Below are positions 8,690 through 18,829 of a DNA stretch of 64,000 nt, piece by piece. The stretch is taken from the NCBI GenBank assembly GCA_965200525.1, contig OZ241368.1:4216001-4280000 (forward strand), written 5' to 3'. The position numbers were made by a program, and so were the translations under genes. Numbering within the stretch: the stretch's first letter is position 1; each line of letters opens with the position of its first letter. The notes beneath the pieces are model-generated. The model saw only the letters and a list, made by a program, of their open reading frames with translations. It did no database searches and had not been told where the DNA came from. This stretch comes from JANNPJ01 sp965200525 (lineage in GTDB: Bacteria > Actinomycetota > Actinomycetes > Actinomycetales > Kineosporiaceae).

Positions 8690-9337
8690 TCAGTTACGGA
8701 TCGCCTCGGCCACCGGGCCGACGTCGCCCAGGGTGGTGAGCAGCCGGACCTCGCCCTCGGCCAGGGTGTACTCCATCGCCACGATCGCGCAGCGGCCGTC
8801 GGCGACCCGTTCGGCCACCGCCCGCGAGCGCTCGGCCAGCAGTTTGGCGGTGGTCTGGGCGTGCTCGGCCACCACCTCGTCGACCGAATCGATGCCGGCC
8901 TGGTGGGCGGTGAGCACGCTCAGCATCACCAGCTCGACCACGTGCCGGACGTAGCCGGTGGGCATCTGCCCGGTGATCCGGGCCTTGATCGTCTCGGTCA
9001 CGGCACCGCAACCGTCGTGGCCCAGCACCACGATCAGCGGGATCGCCAGCGGGTCGACGCCGAACTCGATCGAGCCCAGCACGCCGTTGTCGAGGATGTG
9101 ACCGGCGGTCCGGACCACGAAGAGGTCGCCCAGGCCGCGGTCGAAGATGATCTCGGCCGCCACCCGGGAGTCGGAGCAGCCGAAGATCAGGGCGAACGGT
9201 TTCTGCCCCTGGGCCACCTGGGCCCGTCGGTGCGCATCCTGGTTCGGGTGCAGTCGCACGCCGTCCACGAAGCGCCGGTTGCCGGCCAGTAGCTCGGCCA
9301 GCGCGTCGGCCGCGGTCAAGGATTCGCTCACCGACAC
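8690..9337 (-). CDS. Beta-class carbonic anhydrase
   Basis: About 215 residues. It interconverts CO2 and bicarbonate in the cytoplasm using a zinc ion. The zinc and active-site motifs are present: CSDSR (Cys ligand plus the Asp-Arg dyad) and GHDGCGA (His and Cys ligands). The spacing fits beta-CA enzymes of the type found in mycobacteria. The start is probably GTG 9337 or GTG 9331; neither has a strong ribosome site. The frame is open to 9457 but that extension does not resemble the family. Confidence 0.92.
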   Translation of the reverse strand: MSVSESLTAADALAELLAGNRRFVDGVRLHPNQDAHRRAQVAQGQKPFALIFGCSDSRVAAEIIFDRGLGDLFVVRTAGHILDNGVLGSIEFGVDPLAIPLIVVLGHDGCGAVTETIKARITGQMPTGYVRHVVELVMLSVLTAHQAGIDSVDEVVAEHAQTTAKLLAERSRAVAERVADGRCAIVAMEYTLAEGEVRLLTTLGDVGPVAEAIRN

Positions 9338-9482
9338 ATCGTGACAGTGCGGCCTGCCCGCCGGGGAGTCCCGAAGAGTGTGATTCCTGCCCTGACATCC
9401 CCTCTGAACCACCACTGAACAGCGGAGACGGGGTGGAGACAGGTGTGGACCGAACACCCGACTTTCCGCGAGCCACGCGCAA

Positions 9483-9502
9483 GTTGCTACACAATACGCA
9501 AC
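9483..9502. promoter_or_regulatory. Inverted repeat upstream of membrane-protein gene
   Basis: GTTGC (9483-9487) and GCAAC (9498-9502) form an inverted repeat with a 10-base, AT-rich spacer, in the divergent region between the carbonic anhydrase gene and the next gene. It has the form of an operator. No regulator can be assigned. Confidence 0.3.
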
Positions 9503-9553
9503 CGATCATCTACGTTCAGTCACGAGTGGAGAAGCCTGTCGAAAGGGGACGTG

Positions 9554-10678
9554 GTGGTTCCGGAGTCAACATTGACCGCGCTGGGCAGTGTCGAGGCCCC
9601 TAGTGGTCAAGAAATCGAAAGGCTCAGGCGACAGGTCGAGGTGATGCTCGGCTACGTGCTCGACAAGGGCCTCACGCCGGCCCCGCAAGCCTGGATGTTC
9701 GAGGCGATACGGCCCCGTGGGCAGGTCGTCGATCTCGGCGGCGGGGAGGGGTGGAGCTCGACCGGCTCGGACGCCGACCGGATGCTGACCACGGAGGCCC
9801 TGGTTCGGGCCCACCGGGACCTCAGCCGGAGCGTCGCCCCGGCCCGGCCGGCCACGCTCGAGCTGCTGCACAGCTACCGCGAGGGCCGGCGCCCGGTCCG
9901 GCCGACGCGGATCCCGCGGCAGAAGTCCGGCTCGGCCGCCCCCGGCGGCTCGAGCGGCCCGGCCAACGGAACCGCCCGGCCGCTGCCGCGCCCACCGGCC
10001 CGGCGCGGGCTGTCACCGGCCGGCAGCACCGTGCCCCTGGTCCGCTGGCTGGTGCTGGCCACCGGGGTGTTCCTGGTCGCCTTCGTGCTGCTGGCCTCGA
10101 CCCCCCAGGCCCGCGCGGCCAGTGCGGGGCTCGGCCTGGGCCAGGGGGTCTCGGACCAGACCTTCCGGGTACTGCTGCTGCGCGAGCTGTTCCTGCTCTG
10201 CGCGGCCGCCCTCGGCGCCGGCCTGACCGCGCTCTACCGGGCCGGCAAGGAGGTGGCTCGCGGTAGCTACGACCCCGAGTTCGACCACACCTACCTGCAG
10301 CGCATCCTGCTCGGTATGGCGGCGGGCCTGGTCGTGGCCGAACTGCTGCCGTTCGGGGCCGGCGGTGACACCGCGCTGTCCACCCTCGGCCGGCCGGCGG
10401 TCGCCCTGGTCGGCGGGTTCGGGGCCGACGTCGCCCACAGCGTGCTCAGCCGGCTGATGGCCGCGCTCGGCACCCTGTTCAGCGGCGACCAGGAGGGTCA
10501 GGAGGAGGCCCGGCGGGAGCTGGCCCAGAAGCGGGCCGAGGAAGTGCTGGCCCAGGCCGACCGGGCGTCGCTCAACAAGCTGCTGGAGATCCGGCGGATC
10601 GCCTCCTCCGGAGCCCCGACCCGCGCGATCATCGAGGAGATCGACCGGTTGATCACCCTGGTCGCGGCCCCGGTCTGA
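9554..10678 (+). CDS. Membrane protein with cytoplasmic N-terminal region, unknown function
   Basis: About 374 residues. Residues ~1-190 are soluble, ending in a Pro/Arg/Gly-rich linker. A membrane segment follows (WLVLATGVFLVAFVLLA), then more hydrophobic stretches (LLLRELFLLCAAALGAGLTALY and LLGMAAGLVVAELLPF) and a C-terminal charged helical region with many Glu and Arg residues. I do not recognise the family. Two tandem GTG codons (9551, 9554) follow AAAGGGGA. The second gives the better spacing and was chosen. The gene is divergent from carbonic anhydrase and upstream of class I fumarase. Confidence 0.7.
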   Translation: MVPESTLTALGSVEAPSGQEIERLRRQVEVMLGYVLDKGLTPAPQAWMFEAIRPRGQVVDLGGGEGWSSTGSDADRMLTTEALVRAHRDLSRSVAPARPATLELLHSYREGRRPVRPTRIPRQKSGSAAPGGSSGPANGTARPLPRPPARRGLSPAGSTVPLVRWLVLATGVFLVAFVLLASTPQARAASAGLGLGQGVSDQTFRVLLLRELFLLCAAALGAGLTALYRAGKEVARGSYDPEFDHTYLQRILLGMAAGLVVAELLPFGAGGDTALSTLGRPAVALVGGFGADVAHSVLSRLMAALGTLFSGDQEGQEEARRELAQKRAEEVLAQADRASLNKLLEIRRIASSGAPTRAIIEEIDRLITLVAAPV

Positions 10679-10712
10679 CCGCCCGGCGCGAGCGGTGTCC
10701 GGACAGGAAGCC

Positions 10713-10724
10713 TAGGATCTGAGC
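10713..10724 (+). promoter_or_regulatory. -10 element for a leaderless fumA transcript
   Basis: TAGGAT (10713-10718) fits TANNNT and lies exactly 6 bases before the ATG at 10725. That spacing places the transcription start at the start codon. The AGGA inside it could instead be read as a weak ribosome site. Confidence 0.55.
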
Positions 10725-12446
<1,722 letters not shown>

Positions 12447-12450
12447 GCCG

Positions 12451-12533
12451 CCCGATCGGTCGCCCGGTCGCCCGGTCGGCCCGGTCGGCCCGGTCGGCCC
12501 GGTCGGCCCGGTCGGTTCGGTCGGCCCGCCCGT
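12451..12533. repeat. 9-bp tandem repeat after fumA
   Basis: Six exact copies of CCCGGTCGG run from 12471 to 12524, followed by a variant copy (12525-12533) and preceded by degenerate copies back to 12451. The array begins 4 bases after the fumA stop codon. Its RNA is G/C-rich and could form structure, but no single clear hairpin stands out. Confidence 0.9.
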
Positions 12534-12660
12534 CGTTTGGGCCCGGCTTCGGGGTATTTGTGACTGTCCTCAGCTGGGAGCTTGTCACTGCGGCGTGAGG
12601 CATGTCACGGTGTGCATCCCGGACCGTGCACCGAATCGTCGGGTGTCAGGAGTGCTCAGG

Positions 12661-13734
12661 TTGGCTGGCAGCATCAGACCCCGACCGGCATCGGTGCCGG
12701 TCAGGGCGAGCATCGTGGACGTCGCGCGCCTGGCCGACGTCTCGGTGGCCACCGTCTCCCGGGCGTTGCGGGGCCTGCCCAACGTCTCGGCGTCCACCCG
12801 CGAGCGAGTGTTCAGTGCCGCCCAGCAGCTCGAGTACACCGCCTCGCCGCTGGCCGCGGCCCTGGTCACGGGCCGGACCCGGTCGGTCGGCGTGATCGCC
12901 TCGTACGCCGACCGGTGGTTCTTCGCCGAGGTGGTGCGGGGGATCGAGGAGGGGCTGCGCGAGCGCGGCTACGACCTGGTGCTGCACGTCCTGCCGGAAG
13001 GGGTTCGCCGGGACCGGTTCTTCGCCGGCCTGCCGGTGCGCCGCCGGGTGGACGCCGTGCTGGTCGCCGGGCTGCGCCTGACCGGGGCCGAGCTGGCCTC
13101 GCTGCGGCAGCTGCAGCTGCCGATCGCCTGCGTCTCCGAGGCCCTCGACGGCGTGCACACCGAGCGGATCGACAACGAGGCGGCGGCCCGGTTCGCCGTC
13201 CAGCACCTGATCGACCTCGGGCACACCCGTATCGCGATGATCGGGGGCGACCCGGACGGTGACGCCGGCAGCGCCCCGGCGGCCCGGGCCCGGGGTTACC
13301 GGGCCGCCCTGCGGGCCGCCCGGCTGACCCCGGCCGGGGTGGTCGACGGCCACTACACGCCCGAAGGCGGTGCGGTGGCGATGACCGAGCTGCTGGCCGG
13401 TGCGGGCGAGCCGGTCAGTGCGGTGTTCTGCCAGTCCGACGAGATGGCCTTCGGGGCCCTGCAGACCCTGCGCCGGGAGGGCCGCAGCTGCCCGGAAACG
13501 GTCTCGGTGATCGGCTTCGACGACCACGAGCTGGCCGCGGCCCTCGACCTGACCACGATCGGTCAGCCGATCGCCGAGCAGGGCGCGGCCGCGGCCCGCT
13601 GGCTGACCAGCGACCTCGACCGCGGCCCGGACGACCGGCCGGCCGGCACCGAGGTGCTGCACCCGGTCCGGCTGGTGCTGCGCGGCTCGACCGGCGCGCC
13701 GGCCGGCTCGGGGGCGGCTATCGGCGCGCGCTGA
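12661..13734 (+). CDS. LacI-family transcriptional regulator
   Basis: About 357 residues: an N-terminal LacI helix-turn-helix (SIVDVARLADVSVATVSRALRG) followed by a periplasmic-binding-protein-like sensor domain (SVGVIASYADRWFFAEVVRG through VSVIGFDDHELA). It probably senses a sugar or sugar phosphate. The start is uncertain. TTG 12661 has AGGAG 8 bases upstream; GTG 12694 would place the HTH at the very N-terminus as in most LacI proteins. It converges on and overlaps by 17 bases the PfkB sugar kinase gene, which makes carbohydrate control plausible. Confidence 0.9.
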   Translation: MAGSIRPRPASVPVRASIVDVARLADVSVATVSRALRGLPNVSASTRERVFSAAQQLEYTASPLAAALVTGRTRSVGVIASYADRWFFAEVVRGIEEGLRERGYDLVLHVLPEGVRRDRFFAGLPVRRRVDAVLVAGLRLTGAELASLRQLQLPIACVSEALDGVHTERIDNEAAARFAVQHLIDLGHTRIAMIGGDPDGDAGSAPAARARGYRAALRAARLTPAGVVDGHYTPEGGAVAMTELLAGAGEPVSAVFCQSDEMAFGALQTLRREGRSCPETVSVIGFDDHELAAALDLTTIGQPIAEQGAAAARWLTSDLDRGPDDRPAGTEVLHPVRLVLRGSTGAPAGSGAAIGAR

Positions 13735-14653
13735 CCGGGTCCCAGGCGCCCAGCTCTTCGCGGGTCGGCGGGTCGGCGCCCGGCCGGGTGCAAGTCAGGG
13801 CGGCGATCCGGACGGCGTGAGCCAGCAGGGGGCCGAGGTCGTCGGGCTGGGCCGAGCGCAGGTCCTCGACCCGGTCCGGGCTCAGCAGCCCGGCGCCGTC
13901 GAGCCCGTCCAGCAGACCGGCCATCAGGGCGTCGCCGGCCCCCACGGTGTCGGCCACCACGATCTGCGGGGCCGCCACCTCGACCACGCCCGAGGCCAGG
14001 ACGCCGACCGCGCCGGCCCCGCCGCGGGTGACGACGACCAGCGCCGGCCCGGAGGCCCGCCAGCGCTCGGCGATCAGCAACGGGTCGACGCCCGGCTCCA
14101 GCCAGGCCAGATCCTCGTCGCTCACCTTGACCACGTCGCAGGCCCGCACGATCCGCTCGATCCGCTCCAGGGCGGTCCGCGGGTCGCCCATCAGGGCCGG
14201 CCGGGCGTTCGGGTCATAGCTGACCAGCGATCGACCGGCGACCGCCTCGACCAGCCGGACCACGTCGTCCCCGCCGGGGCTCTGGGTGGCCGCGATCGAT
14301 CCGGTGTGCACGGCCCGGGCGGCACCGGTGCCGGCCTCGGCCGGCAGGCTCCAGTCCAGGTCGAACTCATAGCTGGCGACCCCGGCCGGGTCGAGGTGGG
14401 CGGTTGCGGTCGACGTCGCTCCGGCGGTGACCGAGCCCCCGACCAGCCGCACCCCGGACGACTCCAGATGACGGCGGATCATCCGGCCGCGCTCGTCGTC
14501 CCCGACCCGGGTGAGCAGGTGGGTGGCGATCCCGAGCCGGGACAGCCCCAGGGCCACGTTGGCCGGGCTGCCGCCGGCGTGTTCCACGGCCGGGCGCCCG
14601 GGGGCCGAAACGATGTCGACCAGTGCCTCACCGATGACGAGAACGTCCTGCAC
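13718..14653 (-). CDS. PfkB-family carbohydrate kinase (fructokinase-like)
   Basis: 311-residue ribokinase/fructokinase-fold kinase that phosphorylates a sugar with ATP. The N-terminus VLVIGEALVDIV is followed by GGSPANVALGLSRLG (signature 1). The C-terminal signature DTVGAGDALMAGLL carries the catalytic Asp and the anion hole. The start GTG 14653 has a perfect AAGGAGG 4 bases upstream. It lies tail to tail with the LacI-type regulator. Fructokinase is the best guess for substrate, but motifs do not settle it. In many actinobacteria glpX sits near DUF4245 and fumarase; here no glpX is seen. Confidence 0.88.
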   Translation of the reverse strand: MQDVLVIGEALVDIVSAPGRPAVEHAGGSPANVALGLSRLGIATHLLTRVGDDERGRMIRRHLESSGVRLVGGSVTAGATSTATAHLDPAGVASYEFDLDWSLPAEAGTGAARAVHTGSIAATQSPGGDDVVRLVEAVAGRSLVSYDPNARPALMGDPRTALERIERIVRACDVVKVSDEDLAWLEPGVDPLLIAERWRASGPALVVVTRGGAGAVGVLASGVVEVAAPQIVVADTVGAGDALMAGLLDGLDGAGLLSPDRVEDLRSAQPDDLGPLLAHAVRIAALTCTRPGADPPTREELGAWDPVSARR

Positions 14654-14799
14654 GCCGCCTCCTTGCGTCGTGGGCCGACCGCGCGGATCAGCGGACGAGC
14701 ACCGTGATCGATGGTAGGTGGGCCGTCGCGGTGCCGGGAAGGCCGCCGAGGAGCAGGCCCGGTTGGCGGTGCGGGCCACCGCGGCGTCACCATGGTCCG

Positions 14800-15366
14800 G
14801 TGACCCAGACCGAGAGCGAGGTCCGGCGACGCCGGTCGCTCAACACCACCTCGCGCGACATGCTGATCTCGATGGCCGTGATCGTGGGGATCGTGGGGGC
14901 GTTGTTGCTCCTGGTACCGCGGCCGAACCGGATCCCGGAGCGCTCGATCGACGTCGCCGCCGCGGCCGGAGCGGCCCGCCCCGAGCTCGGCTTCGCCCCG
15001 GCCGATCCGCGGCTGTCCGCGGACTGGACGGCACGCACCGCCGACGTCCAGCGGGCCACCGACGACATCGCCACCTGGCACCTGACCTACAACACGCCGT
15101 CCGGCCACTACGCCGGTATCCAGCAGGCGGCCGAGCCGACCGCGGCCTGGGAGGACAACCAGGTGACCGGGGGCAACCCGGCCCAGGGCACCCGGGTGAT
15201 CGGCAGCACGACCTGGATCGTCCGCAGTCGGCTGGACCGGGGGATCACCAGCCTGGTGCTGCGCCGGCCGGCCGGCGGTGCCGGGCTCCCGGCGATCACC
15301 ACCGTCGTCACCGGCACCGCGACCGACGTCGAGCTCAACCAGCTGGCGCTGGCCGTCGCCCCCTGA
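14800..15366 (+). CDS. DUF4245 membrane-anchored protein
   Basis: 188 residues. A charged N-terminus (ESEVRRRRSLNTTSRDML) leads into a single membrane segment (ISMAVIVGIVGALLLLV) and an extracytoplasmic domain of DUF4245 type, with WHLTYNTPSGHYAGIQQA in the middle. The family is restricted to actinobacteria, has no known activity, and is typically encoded next to xseB/xseA, as here. The start GTG 14800 lacks a ribosome site; the frame is open to 14704 but gives an implausible Arg/Pro-rich extension. Confidence 0.85.
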   Translation: MTQTESEVRRRRSLNTTSRDMLISMAVIVGIVGALLLLVPRPNRIPERSIDVAAAAGAARPELGFAPADPRLSADWTARTADVQRATDDIATWHLTYNTPSGHYAGIQQAAEPTAAWEDNQVTGGNPAQGTRVIGSTTWIVRSRLDRGITSLVLRRPAGGAGLPAITTVVTGTATDVELNQLALAVAP

Positions 15367-15393
15367 CCAGGGCGCGGACGGCGCGCTCGCGGC

Positions 15394-15654
15394 TCAGCTC
15401 TCGGGTTCGGCGGTGGCGGCGTCGAGCCGGGCCTGGGCGCCGGCCAGCCACTGCTCGCAGTGCCGGGCCAGCGCCTCGCCCCGCTCCCAGAGCGCCAGCG
15501 ACTCCTCCAGCGTCTCGGCCCCACCCTCAAGCCGGCGGACGACGTCGACCAGGGCATCGCGGGCCTGCTCGTAGCTGAGCTGGGCGAACTCGTTCTCGGG
15601 CGGCTCGGCGGACACCGCCGGCTGCGACTTGGCGGTCTTCTGGCTCGGGGTCAC
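15394..15654 (-). CDS. xseB: Exodeoxyribonuclease VII small subunit
   Basis: 86 residues; partner of XseA in the nuclease that degrades single-stranded DNA from both ends. It shows the typical core LSYEQARDALVDVVRRLEGG, followed by TLEESLALWERGEALARHCE. The N-terminal ~22 residues are a disordered extension. The GTG start at 15654 is preceded at exactly 6 bases by TAGGCT, suggesting a leaderless mRNA. Unusually, xseB is separated from xseA by a gene on the opposite strand, so it must have its own promoter. Confidence 0.93.
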   Translation of the reverse strand: MTPSQKTAKSQPAVSAEPPENEFAQLSYEQARDALVDVVRRLEGGAETLEESLALWERGEALARHCEQWLAGAQARLDAATAEPES

Positions 15655-15666
15655 GTCGAAAGCCTA
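15655..15666 (-). promoter_or_regulatory. -10 element for a leaderless xseB transcript
   Basis: On the minus strand TAGGCT (15666-15661) fits TANNNT and is followed by 6 bases and then the GTG start. Confidence 0.5.
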
Positions 15667-15712
15667 GGCTCTGCGGCGGGGGGTATCGATCGGCGGCGCG
15701 AGGGTGGGCGTG

Positions 15713-16462
15713 ATGCATGATCTGACCGAGGTGGCCAGCGGGGTCTTCGTGGCCCGGGGCACCCATGTCAGCTGGATCCTGGTGGTCGACGGCAAGGACG
15801 TGACCCTGGTCGACACCGGGTACCACGGTGACGCGGCCCGGGTGGACGCGTCACTGACCGAGGTCGGCGGGCGGGGGGCCCGGCTCGGCGCCGTGGTGCT
15901 GACCCATGCCCACGCCGATCACCTCGGATCGGCCGCCCGGCTGGCGGCCCGCTACGGCGTCGGGGTGCACGCCCACCAGGACGAGGCCGCCCACGTCCGC
16001 GGCGACGTCGTCGAGCAGATCAGCGCGTCCCAGGTCGCCGTGCGCAGCTGGCGGCCCCGGGTGCTGCGCTGGACCGTCGACATCATGCGGGCCGGCGGCG
16101 CGAGGTCGGAGCGGGTGCCCGGGGTGATCGGGTTCAGCGGCCCCGAACCGCTGGACGTGCCGGGCGGTCTGGTGCCGGTGCCGGCTCCCGGGCACACCAG
16201 CGGGCACTGCACCTATCTCGTCCCGGGGCAGGGCGTGCTGCTGGTCGGCGATGCGCTGGTCACCGGGCACCCGATGTCGCCGGTGAGCGGTCCGCAGCTG
16301 ATCCCGGCGGTGTTCAACCACGACCACGACCGGGCCCGGGCCTCGCTGCGGGCCCTGGCTGCGGTGCCGGCCGAGGTGGTCGTGCCCAGCCACGGGCCGG
16401 CCTTCCGGGGGACGCCGGGCGATGCGGTGCGGGCCGCCTTCGACCGGGAACGCGGGTCCTGA
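15713..16462 (+). CDS. MBL-fold metallo-hydrolase
   Basis: 249-residue metallo-beta-lactamase-fold hydrolase, probably binuclear zinc. Motifs include THAHADHLG (HxHxDH), PAPGHTSGHCTYL (third metal His), LLVGDAL (bridging Asp) and VVPSHGPAF (final His). The set is complete, so the enzyme should be active; its substrate is unknown. ATG 15713 was chosen because GAGGGTGG lies 5 bases before it; a GTG at 15704 is possible. The gene sits between xseB and xseA but on the opposite strand. Confidence 0.88.
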   Translation: MHDLTEVASGVFVARGTHVSWILVVDGKDVTLVDTGYHGDAARVDASLTEVGGRGARLGAVVLTHAHADHLGSAARLAARYGVGVHAHQDEAAHVRGDVVEQISASQVAVRSWRPRVLRWTVDIMRAGGARSERVPGVIGFSGPEPLDVPGGLVPVPAPGHTSGHCTYLVPGQGVLLVGDALVTGHPMSPVSGPQLIPAVFNHDHDRARASLRALAAVPAEVVVPSHGPAFRGTPGDAVRAAFDRERGS

Positions 16463-16481
16463 CCGCTGACCGTGCAGGTGG

Positions 16482-17720
16482 CTACAGCACCTGGGTGCTG
16501 AGGTCGCCGCCGTCCAGCCGGACCCGCAGGGCGTCGCCCGCCGAGACGTCGCCGGGGGAGCGGACCACCCGGCCGTCGGCGGTCTGGGCCACGGCGTACC
16601 CCCGGGCCAGCGTCGCGGCCGGTGACAGGGCCCGGACCCGGTGCCGCAGGTGGTCGACGTCCTGGGCGGCCTGGGTGAGGCGGGCCTGGCCGGCCCGGGT
16701 GGCCCGGGCCCGGGCCGAGTGCAGTTCGTCGGCCAGATGCCGGATCAAACGGCCCGGGTCGGCCAGCACCGGTCGCGACCGCAGGGCCTGGACAGCGGTG
16801 ACCTCCCGGGCCAGCCGGGCCCGGACCGCGCCCTCGGCCCGCTGCCGGAACTCGCCGATCCCGGCGATCTCGGCCCGGACGTCGGGCACGATCCGCTTGC
16901 CGGCGTCGGTCGGGGTGGACGCGCGCAGGTCGGCCACCAGGTCGAGCAGCGGCTGATCCACCTCGTGGCCGATCGCGCTGACCAGCGGCGTCCGGCAGGC
17001 GGCGGCCGCCCGCAGCAAGGTCTCGTTGCTGAACGGCAGCAGGTCCTCCAGCGAGCCGCCGCCCCGGGCGATCACGATCACGTCGATCCGGGGGTCGCGG
17101 TCGAGCTCCTGCATGGCCGCCACCACGTCGTTCACCGCCTTCGGGCCCTGCACCGCGACCGGGCGGATCTCGAACCGCACGGCCGGCCAGCGCCGCCGGG
17201 CGTTCTCGACCACGTCGCGCTCGGCCGCACTGGCCCGACCGCAGACCAGCCCGACCACCTGGGGCAGGAACGGCAGCGGTCGCTTGCGGTCCAGGGCGAA
17301 CAGGCCCTCGGCGGCCAGGATCCGGCGCAGGTGCTCCAGCTGGGCCAGCAGCTCGCCGACCCCGACCGGGCGCAACTGGTCGGCGACCAGGCTGAGCGAA
17401 CCGCGCCGGGGCCACAGCTGGGCCCGGGCGTGGACCACCACCCGGGAGCCGTCCGGCAGCGGCACGGCCAGGTTGTCCAGCACCCGGCTGTGCACGCTGA
17501 CCTGGAAGGACAGGTCGACGTCGGGGTCACGCAGGGTGAGGTAGCAGGTGGTCTGCCCGGGTCGGCGGACGAGCTGCACCACCTGCCCCTCCACCCAGAC
17601 CGCCGGGGCCTTGCTCAGGTAGTCGGTCAGTTTGGCCGACAGCAGCCGGACCGGCCACGGCTGCTCGGCGGTGGTCTCACTCGCTGTCGCCGGGATGGTC
17701 CGGACGGGCGGGGTGGTCAC
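16482..17720 (-). CDS. xseA: Exodeoxyribonuclease VII large subunit
   Basis: 412-residue catalytic subunit of exonuclease VII. It has an N-terminal OB-fold (VWVEGQVVQL, TCYLTLRDP) and a catalytic region with PQVVGLVCGRASAAERDV, VIVIARGGGSLEDLLPFSNE and SAIGHEVDQPLLDLVADLRASTPT, then a long Arg/Ala/Gln-rich coiled coil and a C-terminal segment (LARGYAVAQT). GTG 17720 starts exactly 6 bases after TACTTT, indicating a leaderless transcript. It is divergent from ispH with only 32 bases between the two starts. Confidence 0.95.
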   Translation of the reverse strand: MTTPPVRTIPATASETTAEQPWPVRLLSAKLTDYLSKAPAVWVEGQVVQLVRRPGQTTCYLTLRDPDVDLSFQVSVHSRVLDNLAVPLPDGSRVVVHARAQLWPRRGSLSLVADQLRPVGVGELLAQLEHLRRILAAEGLFALDRKRPLPFLPQVVGLVCGRASAAERDVVENARRRWPAVRFEIRPVAVQGPKAVNDVVAAMQELDRDPRIDVIVIARGGGSLEDLLPFSNETLLRAAAACRTPLVSAIGHEVDQPLLDLVADLRASTPTDAGKRIVPDVRAEIAGIGEFRQRAEGAVRARLAREVTAVQALRSRPVLADPGRLIRHLADELHSARARATRAGQARLTQAAQDVDHLRHRVRALSPAATLARGYAVAQTADGRVVRSPGDVSAGDALRVRLDGGDLSTQVL

Positions 17721-17752
17721 GCGGCCAAAGTAACCCGACTTACGATTGGCCC
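17721..17752. promoter_or_regulatory. Compact divergent promoter, leaderless xseA and ispH
   Basis: The 32 bases between the two GTG starts hold two outward -10 elements. On the minus strand TACTTT (17732-17727) lies 6 bases before xseA. On the plus strand TACGAT (17741-17746) lies 6 bases before ispH. Each fits TANNNT, and each would start transcription at the start codon. The -35 region of each must therefore overlap the other gene's 5' end. Confidence 0.6.
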
Positions 17753-18769
17753 GTGACAGAACCGAGCACCGCGTCCTCAGTCCGGCCCGGCGAAACCACC
17801 GGGCGGGTTCTGCTCGCCGCCCCCCGGGGGTACTGCGCGGGCGTCGACCGGGCTGTGGTGGCGGTCGAGAAGGCCCTGGACCTGCACGGAGCTCCGGTCT
17901 ACGTGCGCAAGGAGATCGTCCACAACCGGCACGTGGTCAGCTCGCTGCAGCGGCGCGGAGCGATCTTCGTGGACGACACGGACGACGTCCCCGAGGGGGC
18001 GCTGGTGATTTTTTCGGCTCACGGGGTGTCACCGGCCGTGGTCGAGGCGGCCGGCCGGCGGAACCTGCGGACGATCGATGCCACCTGCCCGCTGGTGACC
18101 AAGGTGCACAAGGAAGCGGTCCGGTTCGCCGGTGACGACTTCGACATCCTGCTGATCGGCCATGCCGGTCACGAGGAGGTCGAGGGCACGGCGGGCGAGG
18201 CCCCCGACCACATCCAGCTGGTGAACGGCCCGGAGGACGTCGACCAGATCACCGTGCGCGATCCGGCCCGGGTGGTGTGGCTGTCGCAGACCACGCTGTC
18301 GGTGGACGAGACCATGGAGACCGTCCGGCGGCTGCGCGAGCGGTTCCCGTTGCTGCAGAACCCGCCCAGCGACGACATCTGCTACGCCACCCAGAACCGT
18401 CAGGTGGCGGTGAAGAAGATCGCCCCGGAGAGCGACCTGGTGATCGTCGTCGGGTCGAGCAACTCCTCCAATTCGGTGCGGCTGGTCGAGGTGGCCCTGG
18501 AGCACGGGGCCCGGGCCTCCTACCGGGTCGACTTCGCCAGCGAGATCGACGAGTCGTGGCTGGTCGGGGTGCAGACGGTTGGCGTCACCTCCGGTGCCTC
18601 GGTGCCCGAGCTGCTGGTTCGCGAGGTGCTGGAATTCTTGGCCGAGCGCGGTTTTCCGCAGGCCGAAGAGGTGGTGACGGCCGAGGAGGACCTGCTTTTC
18701 TCCCTCCCCAAGGAACTGCGCCGGGACATCAAGGCGGCCAACGCGGCCAAGGCCGTTCCCTCCGCCTGA
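17753..18769 (+). CDS. ispH: 4-hydroxy-3-methylbut-2-enyl diphosphate reductase
   Basis: 338-residue iron-sulfur enzyme of the last MEP-pathway step, making IPP and DMAPP. The three cluster Cys are visible in RGYCAGVDRA, DATCPLVTKVH and DDICYATQNRQVAV. HNRHVV, SAHGV, the catalytic-loop sequence TLSV and GSSNSSNS also match the family. The first 17 residues are a variable extension. The GTG start follows TACGAT at leaderless spacing. A hairpin after the stop separates it from the converging rmuC gene. Confidence 0.97.
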   Translation: MTEPSTASSVRPGETTGRVLLAAPRGYCAGVDRAVVAVEKALDLHGAPVYVRKEIVHNRHVVSSLQRRGAIFVDDTDDVPEGALVIFSAHGVSPAVVEAAGRRNLRTIDATCPLVTKVHKEAVRFAGDDFDILLIGHAGHEEVEGTAGEAPDHIQLVNGPEDVDQITVRDPARVVWLSQTTLSVDETMETVRRLRERFPLLQNPPSDDICYATQNRQVAVKKIAPESDLVIVVGSSNSSNSVRLVEVALEHGARASYRVDFASEIDESWLVGVQTVGVTSGASVPELLVREVLEFLAERGFPQAEEVVTAEEDLLFSLPKELRRDIKAANAAKAVPSA

Positions 18770-18795
18770 CCTGCTCCCTCGGCCTGGTTCGCTCC

Positions 18796-18827
18796 GCCTG
18801 GGTCCGTTCCGCCCGCCGGGCCCAGGC
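18796..18827. terminator. Probable bidirectional terminator between ispH and rmuC
   Basis: The arms 18796-18805 and 18818-18827 form a 10-base stem with one G-U pair and a 12-base loop, lying between two converging genes. Confidence 0.5.
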
Positions 18828-18829
18828 CC

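Noticed and set aside
12451..12533. CRISPR array
   Set aside because: Units are 9 bases with no spacers; it is a simple tandem repeat.
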